Shown piece by piece: positions 55,251-64,000 of a stretch of 64,000 nucleotides of DNA. A program made the translations under genes and the position numbers. Location: NCBI RefSeq assembly GCF_000613805.1, contig NZ_BAJR01000012.1:1-64000 (forward strand), given 5' to 3'. Source of the DNA: Phocaeicola paurosaccharolyticus JCM 15092. Lineage in GTDB: Bacteria; Bacteroidota; Bacteroidia; Bacteroidales; Bacteroidaceae. Under the pieces are notes generated by a model, which made no database searches, was not told where the DNA came from, and saw only the letters and a list, made by a program, of their open reading frames with translations. Position 1 is the first letter of the stretch, and every line of letters begins with the position of its first letter.

Positions 55251-55680
55251 AATGTTTTTGTGTAAAAGAAATTCATTCTACTCTTTTTTGATTACTATTC
55301 TACTTTTTTCTTTACTGAAGCATAAGTAATTTTCTACTTACATAATTTTCAGGAATATAAAATATGCATTACAATATTTATTGTAATCGCCTTATATCGT
55401 TATGTGAGCTCTATTAATTATAGGAATAAATGACTTTAATGCATTCAGATTATCTCTTATCTCAAATATTACACGATTACTGTCAATAAATACACAACTA
55501 TTCATTAATCTACCAATAATTTTACGGCACAAATGGTATTTTTCATAAATAATATCAAGTGGTTAAAATTAAGTGTCTATCTGTTGTATCCTTTCTTTGC
55601 TCCATAAAAGCATTGAAAGGTGCAATAGATAAATTTGAAGAAATTATTAATAGTAAATTTATCTTATCATAATTAATTAC
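55251..55680. other. Intergenic region before the pectin operon
   Basis: This is an AT-rich gap of 430 bases. A -7 box TAAATTTG lies at 55630-55637, 43 bases before the GH28 start. Three TTCTACT words near 55270-55345 are noted but look like chance. No reading frame is convincing. Confidence 0.5.
55630..55637 (+). promoter_or_regulatory. -7 box for the pectin operon
   Basis: TAAATTTG fits TAnnTTTG and lies 43 bases before the ATG. The -33 position lacks a good TTTG, as is usual for activated PUL promoters. Confidence 0.45.
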
Positions 55681-57299
55681 ATGAAACTAATCTGTCAAAA
55701 TTCAAGAATAGTAGGAGCTACTATTTCTTTATTCTATTTCTTTATATTTTTTATTGCTTCTGCCCAGAATCAAGAGTTTGATAAGATTTATCAGAAGATT
55801 CCATTTAAAATGGATAAAATAAAGGCTCCGGCTATTCCGGATTATTCTGTTAGTATAGTTGACTTTGGAGCTAAAGCGGATGGTGTTACATTGAATACAA
55901 AGGCCATAAATGATGCGATTAAATCAGTTGCTCAAAAAGGAGGAGGAAGAGTTGTAATACCAGAGGATTATGGCTTACAGGACCTATTGAACTATTAAGT
56001 AATATTGAGCTCTATACTGAGAAAAACTCTTTGATCTTATTTACTACAGATCACTCACAGTATCCAATAGTTAGTACAATTTTTGAGGGGTTGGCAACAT
56101 ACAGATGTCAGTCGCCTATATATTCTCGTAATGCAAGTAACATTGCAATTACTGGATATGGAGTGTTTGACGGTAGCGGTGATAGCTGGCGTCCAGTTAA
56201 GAAGGATAAGATGACTGATGGTCAATGGAGAAATCTCCTGAAGAAAGGTGGAGTGGTTGACACCAATGGAAGGATATGGTATCCAAGTCAGAGTTCATAT
56301 AAAGGTTCTTTAGCTACAACAGATTTTAATGTTCCAAAAGGAGTTAATACTGATGCGGAATGGGATAGTATTCGTGATTGGTTACGCCCGGTGCTTTTGA
56401 GTCTCATTGAATGTGACAAAGTACATATTGAGGGAGTTACTTTTAAAAATTCTCCAAGTTGGTGCATACATCCTTTAATGTGCAAAGATGTTGTAATAGA
56501 TAAAGTTAAAGTGTTCAATCCATGGTACTCTCAGAACGGAGATGCATTGGACTTGGAGTCATGCAACAGAGTATTAGTAAGCAATTGTGTTTTCGACGCA
56601 GGTGATGATGCTATCTGTCTTAAATCCGGAAAAGATGAACAGGGAAGAAAAAGAGGTGTACCATGTCAGAATATTGTTGTAATAAATAATACTGTACTTC
56701 ACGGACATGGTGGATTTGTTGTAGGCAGTGAGATGTCGGGCGGTGTAAAGAACATATTCGTAAGTAACTGCTCTTTCTTAGGTACAGATGTTGGTCTCAG
56801 ATTCAAGAGTAACAGAGGAAGAGGTGGTGTTGTAGAGAATATCTTTATAGAAAATATCAATATGATAAACATCCCTAATGAAGCAATCTTATTCAACCTA
56901 TACTATGGGGGAAAATCCAGAGAAGAGGAGGCTAATGATAGTACAGTGGAAGAATCTGCTGAAATCTATCCTGTTACAGAAGAGACTCCTTGTTTCAGAA
57001 ATATAGATATAAAGGATGTGACCTGCTATGATGCCGGAAGAGCTATGCAATTTAAGGGACTTCCAGAGATGAGGATTGATAATGTAAAGATGGAAAACAT
57101 TAATGTAATGAACTGTACTGATGGTATTGAATTGGATGAAGTGAGCAATGCTGATTTCAAGAATATCAATATAACTCTCAAAAAAGATGGCGAAAAGATG
57201 AACATACAAAATTGCAGCCGTATAAATATTAATGGGAGAGAGTACAATAAGATTGGCAAGAAAAACCTAATGATAGGTCTTTCAGATAAACAACGATAA
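55681..57299 (+). pseudogene. GH28 polygalacturonase-family enzyme, interrupted by a one-base frameshift near 55966
   Basis: The first frame (55681-55998) has a signal peptide and the GH28 opening VSIVDFGAKADGVTLNTKAINDAIKSVAQKGGGRVVIPE, then leaves frame. The second frame (open from before 56031 to 57299) carries the rest of the beta-helix. Adding one G to GG at 55965-55966 gives IPEGLWLTGPIELLSNIELY, a normal join, and about 539 residues in total. Catalytic motifs are all present: NGDALD, GDDAICLKSG, HGHGGFVVGSE and RFKSN (usually RIK). The enzyme would cut galacturonic acid from homogalacturonan or rhamnogalacturonan in the periplasm. It is first in a five-gene operon. Confidence 0.82.
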
Positions 57300-57351
57300 G
57301 AGATAACTCTTATATTAACCTTCAGAAATAATATAATTTATCTACAAAATA

Positions 57352-58986
57352 ATGAAAAGCACTTTTATATCAGCCTTACTATTAGCCATCTCTTTAGGGG
57401 CAAATGGTCAGAACTATGTTTCAAAAGTATGGGTGGCAGACCAAGGGAACGGTACATACAAGAATCCAATACTATATGCTGATTATTCAGATCCTGATGT
57501 ATGCAAAGCAGGTAGTGACTATTATATGACTTCATCAAGTTTCAACTGTTTGCCAGGACTTCAGATTCTACATTCTAAAGATCTTGTAAACTGGGAGATT
57601 ATTAATGCAGCAATACCAACAGCTTTAGATCCGGTAACTGATACAAATCCTCAGCATGGTAACAGAGTGTGGGCTCCAAGCATACGTTTTCACAATGGTG
57701 AGTTCTATATCTTCTGGGGTGATCCTGATCAGGGAGTGTTTATGACACATACATCTGATCCTGCTGGTAGATGGAGCAAACCGATTCTTGTGAAGGCGGC
57801 GAAAGGTATTATCGATACAACTCCACTATGGGATGAAGACGGTAGGGTATATCTAGTTCACGCATTAGCAGGAAGTAGAGCCGGCCTGAAGAGTGTAATT
57901 GCTATATGCGAGCTTAACGATAAGGCAGATTCAGCTATAACTGCATCAAGAATAGTTTTCGATGGTCATGAAGGAAATCCAACTTGTGAAGGACCAAAAC
58001 TCTACAAGAAGGATGGATACTACTATATCTTCCTCCCTGCAGGAGGTGTGACTTTCGGTTGGCAACTTGTCCTTAGATCAAAAAATATTTATGGTCCTTA
58101 CGAGAGCAAAACTGTAATGAGCCAGGGTAAAACAAATATTAACGGCCCTCACCAAGGTGGATGGGTTACTACTGACAAGGGTGAAGATTGGTTCATCAAT
58201 TTCCAGGATAAAGGGGCATATGGTCGTGTTACTCATCTGCAACCAATGAAATGGGTAAACGGATGGCCTGTAATAGGCATTGATAAGGATGGAGATGGAT
58301 GTGGTGAGCCTGTTACGTCATACAAAAAGCCAAATGTAGGAGCTAACTACAGCATCTGCACTCCTAAAGAGAGCGATGAGTTCAACTCAAACGATATGGG
58401 CGAACAGTGGCAATGGCATGGTAACATTGATGAAAAATGGGCTTTCTGGGATGCTTCGAAAGGAGTAGCACGACTATACTCTTTCCCTGTTCCTAAGAAC
58501 TACAAGAATTTGTGGGATATATCAAATCTTCTTCTTCAGAAGACACCTGCTCCTAATTTCACTGCTACAACCAAGTTAACTTTCACTCCTACAACAAAAT
58601 ATAAAGGTGAGAGAACAGGTTTGGTAGTTATGGGAATGAATTATGGCACTTTGGCTTTGGAGAACAGAGAAGATGGCATCTATCTCTCTCAGATATCATG
58701 TATCAATGCAGATAAAGGAGAGAAAGAGAAAGAAAATGCATCTGTAAAAATAGAAAATGGTAAACCTGTCTACCTCAGAGTGAACTTCAAGAGTGAAGGC
58801 GATAAGGTGATGTGCAACTTCAGCTATAGCCTGGACAATAAGAAGTTTAATAAATTGGGTGTTCCTTTTCAGGCAAGAGAAGGTTTGTGGATAGGAGCTA
58901 AGGTGGGTATATTCTGTACTCGTCCTTCGATAACTATAAACGATGGCGGATGGAGTGATTTTGATTGGTTTAGAATTGATGAATAA
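57352..58986 (+). CDS. GH43-family glycosidase with C-terminal beta-sandwich
   Basis: This 544-residue protein has a signal peptide (MKSTFISALLLAISLGANGQ), a GH43 propeller (about 30-320; base Asp in YADYSDPDVC, modulator Asp in GIIDTTPLWDEDG, acid Glu in NPTCEGPKLYKKDG) and a concanavalin-like domain (about 345-544; DEFNSNDMGEQWQWHG). It belongs to a GH43 group often found in rhamnogalacturonan loci. Removal of arabinose, galactose or xylose from pectin side chains is likely; the sugar cannot be fixed from sequence. It lies between the two GH28 genes. Confidence 0.88.
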   Translation: MKSTFISALLLAISLGANGQNYVSKVWVADQGNGTYKNPILYADYSDPDVCKAGSDYYMTSSSFNCLPGLQILHSKDLVNWEIINAAIPTALDPVTDTNPQHGNRVWAPSIRFHNGEFYIFWGDPDQGVFMTHTSDPAGRWSKPILVKAAKGIIDTTPLWDEDGRVYLVHALAGSRAGLKSVIAICELNDKADSAITASRIVFDGHEGNPTCEGPKLYKKDGYYYIFLPAGGVTFGWQLVLRSKNIYGPYESKTVMSQGKTNINGPHQGGWVTTDKGEDWFINFQDKGAYGRVTHLQPMKWVNGWPVIGIDKDGDGCGEPVTSYKKPNVGANYSICTPKESDEFNSNDMGEQWQWHGNIDEKWAFWDASKGVARLYSFPVPKNYKNLWDISNLLLQKTPAPNFTATTKLTFTPTTKYKGERTGLVVMGMNYGTLALENREDGIYLSQISCINADKGEKEKENASVKIENGKPVYLRVNFKSEGDKVMCNFSYSLDNKKFNKLGVPFQAREGLWIGAKVGIFCTRPSITINDGGWSDFDWFRIDE

Positions 58987-58992
58987 TTTATT

Positions 58993-60414
58993 ATGAAAAA
59001 AAGATTTTACAATAGAGTTATTATACTTGCTCTCTTAATATTAATTCCTGCATTAGCTATATGTAAAGGCGGCAGTAAGATAGATAAAGAGTTCAAGAAA
59101 AGCATTAAAATAGAGAGGAGTATAAAACGTACAAGCTTCCCTGCGAAGAGTTATAACATTGAAGATTTCGGAGCAGTAAAGGAGAGCAAGGATAAGCCGG
59201 CTCATATTGCAATTAATAAGGCTATTGATCTGTGTAGCGAGAAAGGCGGAGGTTCAGTAATAATACCAAAAGGAATATATTACTGTGGTCCTATAACATT
59301 GAAAAGTAATGTAAACCTACATTTTGAAGATGGGGCTGTATTGAAATTCCTTACAGACCCAGATCTATATTTCCCAGCAGTGCTTACAAGATGGGAAGGA
59401 CTGGATTGCTATAATACTCATCCGCTTATATATGCAAATGGTGAGACAAATATTGCAATAACAGGAAAAGGTATTATTGATGGTCAGGCAACTAATGATA
59501 ATTGGTGGGCAATGTGCGGAGCTCCTGCTTACGGATGGAAACCGGGAATGATTGCACAGAGAAATGGTGGAAGAGAGAAGCTTCTAGCTTGGGCAGAGAT
59601 GAAAGTACCTGTTGAAGAGAGAAGAATGGTTAAGGAGGATGGAATGAGACCACAACTTATCAATTTTATACGCTGCAACACAATCCTGATTCAAGGAGTT
59701 ACATTGCTTAACTCTCCTTTTTGGGTTATACATCCACTATTCTGCAAAAATTTGATTGTAAGTGGAGTAGATATTTTCAACAGAGGACCTAATGGCGACG
59801 GCTGTGATCCTGAGTCATCATCCAACATTCTTATTGAAGGATGTAAATTTGATACAGGAGATGACTGTATAGCCATTAAATCCGGAAGAAATGAAGATGG
59901 TAGAAAATGGAAGGTGCCAAGTGAGAATATTGTTGTAAAAGATTGTCTGATGAAGAACGGACATGGAGGTCTGGTAATTGGTAGTGAGATTTCGGGTGGA
60001 GCTAAAAATATATTCATCGAGAATTGTAAAATGGACAGCCCTCAACTCGACAGAGTTGTAAGAATAAAGACCAGTACATGCCGCGGTGGAATAGTTGAGA
60101 AGGTTTATGCACGTAACATAGAGGTAGGTGAGTGTAAAGAGGCTGTATTGAGGATAAATTTAAGATATGAGGAAAGGGAGAGATGCAACAGAGGATTCAC
60201 ACCTATAGTTCGTGATGTTCATCTTGATAACATTACATGTCAGAAGAGCGAATATGGAATAAAGATTATTGGCCTCGATAAACCTGATTATGTATATAAT
60301 ATAAATGTAACAAATTGCAGCTTTAATAATGTGAAGAGTGGCGGAAATGATATCAAGGGAGCCAAAGATGTTAATATCAGCAACCTGTTAATCAACGGCA
60401 AACCTTCAAAATAG
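58993..60414 (+). CDS. GH28-family polygalacturonase
   Basis: This 473-residue protein has an N-terminal hydrophobic export signal (to ALAIC) and a right-handed beta-helix with the GH28 catalytic set: NGDGCDPESS (about 269), GDDCIAIKSG (about 290), GHGGLVIGSEISGG (about 323) and RIKTSTCRGG (about 356). The KPGMIAQRNGGR-region insert is typical of Bacteroidota exo-acting members. It would release galacturonic acid from demethylated pectin. The gap to the preceding GH43 gene is 6 bases. Confidence 0.92.
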   Translation: MKKRFYNRVIILALLILIPALAICKGGSKIDKEFKKSIKIERSIKRTSFPAKSYNIEDFGAVKESKDKPAHIAINKAIDLCSEKGGGSVIIPKGIYYCGPITLKSNVNLHFEDGAVLKFLTDPDLYFPAVLTRWEGLDCYNTHPLIYANGETNIAITGKGIIDGQATNDNWWAMCGAPAYGWKPGMIAQRNGGREKLLAWAEMKVPVEERRMVKEDGMRPQLINFIRCNTILIQGVTLLNSPFWVIHPLFCKNLIVSGVDIFNRGPNGDGCDPESSSNILIEGCKFDTGDDCIAIKSGRNEDGRKWKVPSENIVVKDCLMKNGHGGLVIGSEISGGAKNIFIENCKMDSPQLDRVVRIKTSTCRGGIVEKVYARNIEVGECKEAVLRINLRYEERERCNRGFTPIVRDVHLDNITCQKSEYGIKIIGLDKPDYVYNINVTNCSFNNVKSGGNDIKGAKDVNISNLLINGKPSK

Positions 60415-60498
60415 ATAAGTGGTAAATTAATATTATAGCTCTCTTTACAACATATTTGTTGTATATACTTTGTATAACACTTAATTAAAATAATCATT

Positions 60499-61689
60499 AT
60501 GATAACCTTGAGAAAAACACTTTTTTTGTTTTTTACTCTTTTTGTTGCAGGGAGCTCCTTTGCACAGAAAAGCAGTAACAAATTATGGTCCGTAAGAATG
60601 GCGGAATCAGAAATGAGCCGATACCCTCAGTCTTGGCAACTGGACTTTCAGACAAGATTGAAATGGGACTATTGTCATGGTCTTGAACTGCAGGCTTTTC
60701 TTGATTTATATGACGCATATAATGATAAGAAATACTTCGATTATGCAGTTTCTTATGCTGATACAATGGTCTGTGAAGACGGTAGCATTAAAACCTATAC
60801 ACTTAACGAATATAATATAGATAGACTTAACTCAGGTAAGATACTTTTCAGAATCTATGAGCAGACAAAAAATGATAAGTACAAAAAAGCTTTGGACCTG
60901 CTTCGCTTACAACTTGATACTCATCCGCGTAATGCTGACGGAGGATTGTGGCACAAGAAGATATACGAAAATCAGATGTGGCTCGACGGGCTCTATATGG
61001 GACAGCCTTTTTATGCAGAGTATTCATTACGTAATAACCGTGTAAATGATTATAAGGATATAATCAACCAGTTTGTTACTGTAGCTCGCCATACTTATGA
61101 TGCAAAGAATGATGTTTATCGTCATGCTTGTGATGTTAGCCGCAGAGAAAGATGGGCAGACAAGGTAACAGGTCAGTCTCAGCACTGTTGGGGAAGAGCT
61201 TTAGGTTGGTATGGTATGGCATGTGTAGATGCACTTGATTTTATACCACAGCATGAAGTTGGACGTGATTCAGTCATCTCTATATTAAACAATATCGCAA
61301 GAATGATTAAGAATAGACAGGATAATAAATCCGGTGTTTGGTATCAGGTTATCGACAGAAGTGGAGACAAAGGAAATTATCTTGAATCATCTTGCTCTAC
61401 AATGTTTGTTTATACACTTCTAAAAGCTATAAGAAAAGGGTATATCTCAAAAGAGTATCTTCCTGTTGCCGAAAAAGGATACAAAGGGATAATAAAAACC
61501 TTTATTCGTGAAGAGGAAAATGGAAATATAAAGATTATAAATGCCTGTGCTGTTGCCGGACTTGGAGGAAGCAGTTATAGAATGGGTGATTATAACTATT
61601 ATATAAATGAGAAGATAAGAGAAAATGATGCAAAGGCAGTGGCTCCATTTATAATGGCTAGTCTTGAGTGGGAAAGATTAAACAAATAA
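60499..61689 (+). CDS. GH105 unsaturated galacturonyl / rhamnogalacturonyl hydrolase
   Basis: This 396-residue protein has a signal peptide (to SSFAQ) and the (alpha/alpha)6 barrel of the YteR family: WDYCHGLELQAFLDLYDAY, then NQMWLDGLYMGQPFYAEY with the catalytic Asp (about 162), and HCWGRALGWYGMACVDALDF. GH105 enzymes remove the 4,5-unsaturated uronic acid that pectin lyases leave at chain ends. This implies a pectate or rhamnogalacturonan lyase elsewhere, as none is in the window. Confidence 0.92.
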   Translation: MITLRKTLFLFFTLFVAGSSFAQKSSNKLWSVRMAESEMSRYPQSWQLDFQTRLKWDYCHGLELQAFLDLYDAYNDKKYFDYAVSYADTMVCEDGSIKTYTLNEYNIDRLNSGKILFRIYEQTKNDKYKKALDLLRLQLDTHPRNADGGLWHKKIYENQMWLDGLYMGQPFYAEYSLRNNRVNDYKDIINQFVTVARHTYDAKNDVYRHACDVSRRERWADKVTGQSQHCWGRALGWYGMACVDALDFIPQHEVGRDSVISILNNIARMIKNRQDNKSGVWYQVIDRSGDKGNYLESSCSTMFVYTLLKAIRKGYISKEYLPVAEKGYKGIIKTFIREEENGNIKIINACAVAGLGGSSYRMGDYNYYINEKIRENDAKAVAPFIMASLEWERLNK

Positions 61690-61700
61690 ACTGCACGATA

Positions 61701-62648
61701 ATGAAGAAGATTATATTGCTGATTCTTTGTGCCATTCTATCAGTTCCGACTTTCGCAGATGGAGCTGATACTATTGTTGTTGCCAGAGACGGATCAGGAA
61801 AATTTCGCACTGTTCAGGAAGCTGTTGAGAGTGCTAGGGCATTTATGGACTATACTGTAACTATATTTGTCAAGAAGGGAGTATATAAAGAGAAAGTAAT
61901 TGTTCCATCATGGCTTGAGAATATTGAAATAATAGGTGAGGATAGGGATAACACAATTATTACCTACGATGATCATGCCAACATCAATAAGATGGGGACA
62001 TTCAGAACCTATACAGTAAAGGTTGAGGGAAATGGAATCACCTTTAGAAACATTACTATAGAGAACAATGCTGCTCAGTTAGGACAGGCTGTTGCACTTC
62101 ATACTGAGGGTGACAGACTGAAATTTATTAATTGCCGTTTCCTTGGCAATCAGGATACTATATATACAGGTACTCCTAAGACAAGACTCTATTTCAAGGA
62201 TTGTTATATAGAAGGAACTACAGATTTCATCTTTGGACCATCTACTGCTCTTTTCGATGATTGTGTAATTCATTGCAAGAGGAACTCATATATCACTGCC
62301 GCATCTACTCCTAAAGATGTGAAGTATGGATACATATTCAGAAAGTGCAAAATTACAGCTGCTGAAGGAGTCAATAAGGTATACCTTGGACGCCCTTGGC
62401 GTCCATATGCTTATACTCTCTTTATGGAGTGTGAGCTAGGCAATTTTATACTACCTGAAGGATGGCATAACTGGGGTAAGAAAGAGAATGAGCAGACAGC
62501 AAGATACCTTGAATATAAAAATTACGGTGCTGGTGCTGATAGAAAAGCAAGACATCAGTGGAGTCGTGAAATTAGCAAGAGTGAGATGAAGGATTTATCG
62601 ATAGGCTCAATATTCTCAGTCAACGACAATTGGAATCCATTAAACTGA
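61701..62648 (+). CDS. CE8 pectin methylesterase
   Basis: I place the start at ATG 61701 (MKKIILLILCAILSVPTFADG, a signal peptide), 11 bases after the GH105 stop; an in-frame GTG at 61668 overlaps GH105 and hides the signal. The 315-residue beta-helix has the CE8 active site: GNQDTIYTG (acid Asp, about 151), GTTDFIFGPS (nucleophile Asp, about 176) and YLGRPWRPYA (Arg, about 230). It strips methyl groups from pectin so that GH28 enzymes can act. It is the last gene of the operon. Confidence 0.94.
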   Translation: MKKIILLILCAILSVPTFADGADTIVVARDGSGKFRTVQEAVESARAFMDYTVTIFVKKGVYKEKVIVPSWLENIEIIGEDRDNTIITYDDHANINKMGTFRTYTVKVEGNGITFRNITIENNAAQLGQAVALHTEGDRLKFINCRFLGNQDTIYTGTPKTRLYFKDCYIEGTTDFIFGPSTALFDDCVIHCKRNSYITAASTPKDVKYGYIFRKCKITAAEGVNKVYLGRPWRPYAYTLFMECELGNFILPEGWHNWGKKENEQTARYLEYKNYGAGADRKARHQWSREISKSEMKDLSIGSIFSVNDNWNPLN

Positions 62649-62705
62649 TTTATTTCCATAATATAATGATTAGCTTTTTTCTGTCTAAATGATATGAAAA
62701 AAGGG

Positions 62706-62737
62706 AGTCTATGGTAAATTACTTAATACCATAGACT
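62706..62737. repeat. Perfect 11-bp stem-loop between CE8 and the next SusC
   Basis: AGTCTATGGTA (62706-62716) pairs exactly with TACCATAGACT (62727-62737), loop 10 nt. There is no T-run on the plus strand, but one (TTTTTT) follows on the minus strand. It may still mark the end of the pectin operon or act in the leader of the next gene. Confidence 0.55.
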
Positions 62738-62829
62738 AAATATGCTATATTTAATGAAATATTTTAACGAAAGTTCAAAAATTCCACATAAAAGCCTAAA
62801 AAAACTACATCGAAAGAGTTCTATATCGA

Positions 62830-62837
62830 TATTTTTG
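62830..62837 (+). promoter_or_regulatory. -7 box for the second SusC gene
   Basis: TATTTTTG fits TAnnTTTG and lies 51 bases before the ATG. No clear -33 element. Confidence 0.4.
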
Positions 62838-62888
62838 GAATAATTAATAAAGTTGACAGACTTAATTAAAACTATAAAAACACAGTTT

Positions 62889-64000
62889 ATGGATCAAAAA
62901 GTATTATTTAGAAGATTAGCTTCAACACTTTTGTTAAGCTTGCTTTGCCTAATTTCTTTTGCTCAGGGACATAATGCTATCGGTATTATAAAAGATACTG
63001 CCGGCGAACCTATGATAGGTGTTAATGTCACTGTTAAAGGAACTACTAACGGAACCGTCACAGATCTGGATGGTAAATTTACAATTCAAAACGTACCAAA
63101 TAATGCAACTCTGGTCGTTTCGTATATCGGATATTTAACTCAAAATGTCAGTTTTACGGGACAGAAGAACATTAATATCATCATGAAAGAGGATAACAAG
63201 ACTCTTGATGAGGTAGTTGTTATCGGTTATGGTACAGTAAAGAGAAGAGATCTTACTGGTTCTGTTGCTTCTGTATCAGGCGAGAAGTTGGCTGCTAACC
63301 CTGTAGCTAACGTTGCTCAAGCATTGCAGGGACAACTTCCTGGTGTTTCTGTTATCTCTCAGGACGGTCGCCCTGGAGCTGCTATGTCAATCCGTGTACG
63401 TGGAGGTGGTTCAATAACTCAATCTAATGACCCTCTATTTATTGTTGACGGAGTTCAGGTAAGTAATATCAACGATATCCCTGCAGACAATATTGAGAGC
63501 ATCGATGTACTGAAAGATGCAGCTTCAACTGCTATTTATGGTGCTCGTGGTGCTAACGGTGTTATCTTGGTTACTACTAAAGGTGGTCAGGAAGGTAAAG
63601 TTACTGTAAAATATAATGGTTACTTCCAGATCAAGGAGAACCCTGAAGTACTTGAAACTATGAGTGCATACGACCATGTATATACAACTTGGGCTTATGC
63701 AACTGCTTATGGTGAATCATACGGTGAAGGTATAGCTGAATATTACGGCTTAGGCTCAAAGTATGGTAACCACCTGAACGATTATAAAAATGTGACTGCA
63801 CATAACTATATCAATGACCTTATGCAGTCTGCACAATCATGGAACCATGACCTTTCATTGAGTGGAGGTACTGATAAGACTAAGTTTTATGCCTCTTTAA
63901 ACTATATGGATGATGAGGGTATCCGTGTTAAATCAGGTTTCAGCCGTTGGAATGCAAACTTCAAGATTACACAGAAGATTAATAAAGCATTGACATCTGA
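62889..64000 (+). CDS. SusC-family TonB-linked transporter, 3' end outside the window
   Basis: The frame opens at ATG 62889 and runs to the window edge (370 residues seen of an expected about 1,000). It has a signal peptide (to ISFAQG), a carboxypeptidase-regulatory-like domain (GIIKDTAGEPMIGVNVTVKGTTNGTVTDLDGKF), the TonB-box region (TLDEVVVIGYGTVKRRDLTGSV) and plug motifs (ALQGQLPGVSV; LFIVDGVQV; VLKDAASTAIYGARGANGVILVTTKGG). A SusD gene is expected just beyond 64,000. Its position after the pectin enzymes suggests it imports galacturonan or rhamnogalacturonan fragments. Confidence 0.92.
   Translation, partial: MDQKVLFRRLASTLLLSLLCLISFAQGHNAIGIIKDTAGEPMIGVNVTVKGTTNGTVTDLDGKFTIQNVPNNATLVVSYIGYLTQNVSFTGQKNINIIMKEDNKTLDEVVVIGYGTVKRRDLTGSVASVSGEKLAANPVANVAQALQGQLPGVSVISQDGRPGAAMSIRVRGGGSITQSNDPLFIVDGVQVSNINDIPADNIESIDVLKDAASTAIYGARGANGVILVTTKGGQEGKVTVKYNGYFQIKENPEVLETMSAYDHVYTTWAYATAYGESYGEGIAEYYGLGSKYGNHLNDYKNVTAHNYINDLMQSAQSWNHDLSLSGGTDKTKFYASLNYMDDEGIRVKSGFSRWNANFKITQKINKALTS

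Noticed and set aside
55268..55345. Three TTCTACT words that resemble part of the Cas12a repeat
   Set aside because: None has the GTAGA partner or the TAATT lead in the right place; the region is simply T- and C-rich.

Overview
The window looks like a chromosomal piece of a member of the Bacteroidales (phylum Bacteroidota). The DNA is AT-rich. Promoters carry the Bacteroidota -7 box TAnnTTTG rather than an E. coli -10. There are SusC/SusD pairs, a hybrid two-component system (HTCS) and DUF4494/DUF3943-type proteins typical of the group. Genus cannot be fixed from the sequence alone.

Region 1 (about 1-23,000) is mostly housekeeping and envelope genes: a YitT-type membrane protein (cut by the window edge), a TonB receptor with a His-rich small membrane protein, a secreted C1 peptidase, a Crp-like regulator, two outer-membrane or surface proteins beside an acyl-CoA ligase, a DHOD-like/YggS/DUF4494 operon, a degenerate membrane-anchored kinase, an aminotransferase plus FtsX-type permease, a divergent tryptophanase-family enzyme, tRNA-Glu and tRNA-Ser, a four-module sulfur-transfer flavoprotein with a MarR regulator, and a methyltransferase.

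Region 2 (about 23,150-50,900) is a polysaccharide utilisation locus: a double-GH43 enzyme, a CE15-like esterase, an HTCS sensor, a minus-strand SusC/SusD/surface-lipoprotein operon, and a plus-strand operon of CE6-GH5 fusion, GH127/146, GH97 and GH43. Region 3 (50,900-55,650) is an interlude: an intergenic segment with two diverged copies of a Cas12a (type V-A) style CRISPR repeat around a 22-nt tandem repeat, an HxlR/cupin pair, a protein that looks like a tandem NusG-N-terminal-domain factor, and an alpha/beta hydrolase with EF-hand-like loops. Region 4 (55,680-64,000) is a pectin operon (GH28, GH43, GH28, GH105, CE8) followed by the start of another SusC.

Taken together, regions 2 and 4 suit a pectin user that strips arabinose/galactose decorations and methyl/acetyl esters and then cuts the galacturonan backbone. 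CE15-like and CE6-GH5 genes add a hemicellulose flavour. No polysaccharide lyase is visible, although GH105 needs unsaturated lyase products. Four genes in these regions are interrupted by apparent one-base losses in short homopolymers; the first 23 kb shows none. That may be sequence error or early decay. The most unusual item is the solitary type V-A-like repeat with no cas gene in view.
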